The notes under the pieces were generated by a model. That model was given only the letters and a program-made list of their open reading frames with translations. It ran no database searches and was not told where the DNA came from. This document shows, one piece after another, positions 46,951 through 46,995 of a stretch of DNA of 46,995 nucleotides (position 1 is the first letter of the stretch; each line of letters begins with the position of its first letter). The position numbers were made by a program, and so were the translations under genes. Source of the stretch: Streptococcus sp. (GTDB lineage: Bacteria > Bacillota > Bacilli > Lactobacillales > Streptococcaceae); the NCBI RefSeq assembly GCF_030825805.1, contig NZ_JAPJPF010000008.1, positions 1-46,995 of the forward strand, written 5' to 3'.

Positions 46951-46995
46951 GAGGCTGGGACAAAAGTCCTAGCCTCTCAATTGTCTTTGGATTGT
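46951..46995 (+). repeat. Dispersed repeat, copy 3 (cut by the window end)
   Basis: The first 45 bases match the start of copy 1 almost exactly, including the GAGGCTGGGAC/GTCCTAGCCTC hairpin. The rest lies outside the window. Confidence 0.75.

Overview
The window looks like a chromosomal segment of a viridans-type Streptococcus. The low GC content, strong AGGAGG ribosome binding sites, extended -10 promoters (TGnTATAAT), LPXTG surface proteins and very close similarity of PotABCD, CoaA, AliA-like and S20 proteins to pneumococcal ones point to the mitis/sanguinis/parasanguinis area. I cannot fix the species from sequence alone. Most genes are on the minus strand.

Layout by coordinate. 1-2.7 kb: a surface-polysaccharide type cluster (minus) of galE, a DUF2142-like membrane protein gene broken by a frameshift and a stop codon, and the first codons of a family 2 glycosyltransferase. 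2.8-7.7 kb: murB followed by the spermidine/putrescine importer potABCD, with a highly structured 150-nt spacer and a 7-codon upstream ORF between murB and potA. 7.8-8.7 kb: an unrecognised membrane protein. 8.9-11 kb: hom-thrB of threonine synthesis. 11.3-12.2 kb (+): a polysaccharide deacetylase. 12.2-20 kb (minus): a nucleoside scavenging operon made of an rRNA-type methyltransferase, pdp, deoC, cdd, a BmpA/PnrA lipoprotein and a nucleoside ABC transporter. 20-23.5 kb: coaA (+), rpsT (+), a P-loop kinase-like protein (+), a TetR regulator (minus) and a DegV protein (+). 23.8-26.1 kb: a two-gene ABC exporter.

26.2-39 kb is a nutrient-acquisition region. It holds a RocB-like M20 peptidase, two paralogous cell-wall-anchored X-prolyl dipeptidyl aminopeptidases (both LPXTG), a cytoplasmic alpha-amylase, thioredoxin and an AliA/AmiA-type oligopeptide-binding lipoprotein. 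One dipeptidyl peptidase promoter carries a near-consensus CcpA (cre) site in its spacer, and the other has a strong palindrome in its leader. 39-45.7 kb is a complete trpEGDCFBA operon behind a T-box leader. The window closes with an M42 aminopeptidase.

Together the genes describe a host-associated streptococcus that imports polyamines, nucleosides and peptides, trims proline-rich peptides at the cell surface, and can still make tryptophan and threonine. Two full copies and one cut-off copy of a 175-bp dispersed repeat with terminal inverted repeats lie between genes. No tRNA, rRNA, CRISPR array, insertion sequence or phage gene was seen. The features I consider least explained are the murB-potA leader with its upstream ORF, the decayed DUF2142 gene, and the palindromes in front of the surface peptidase genes.
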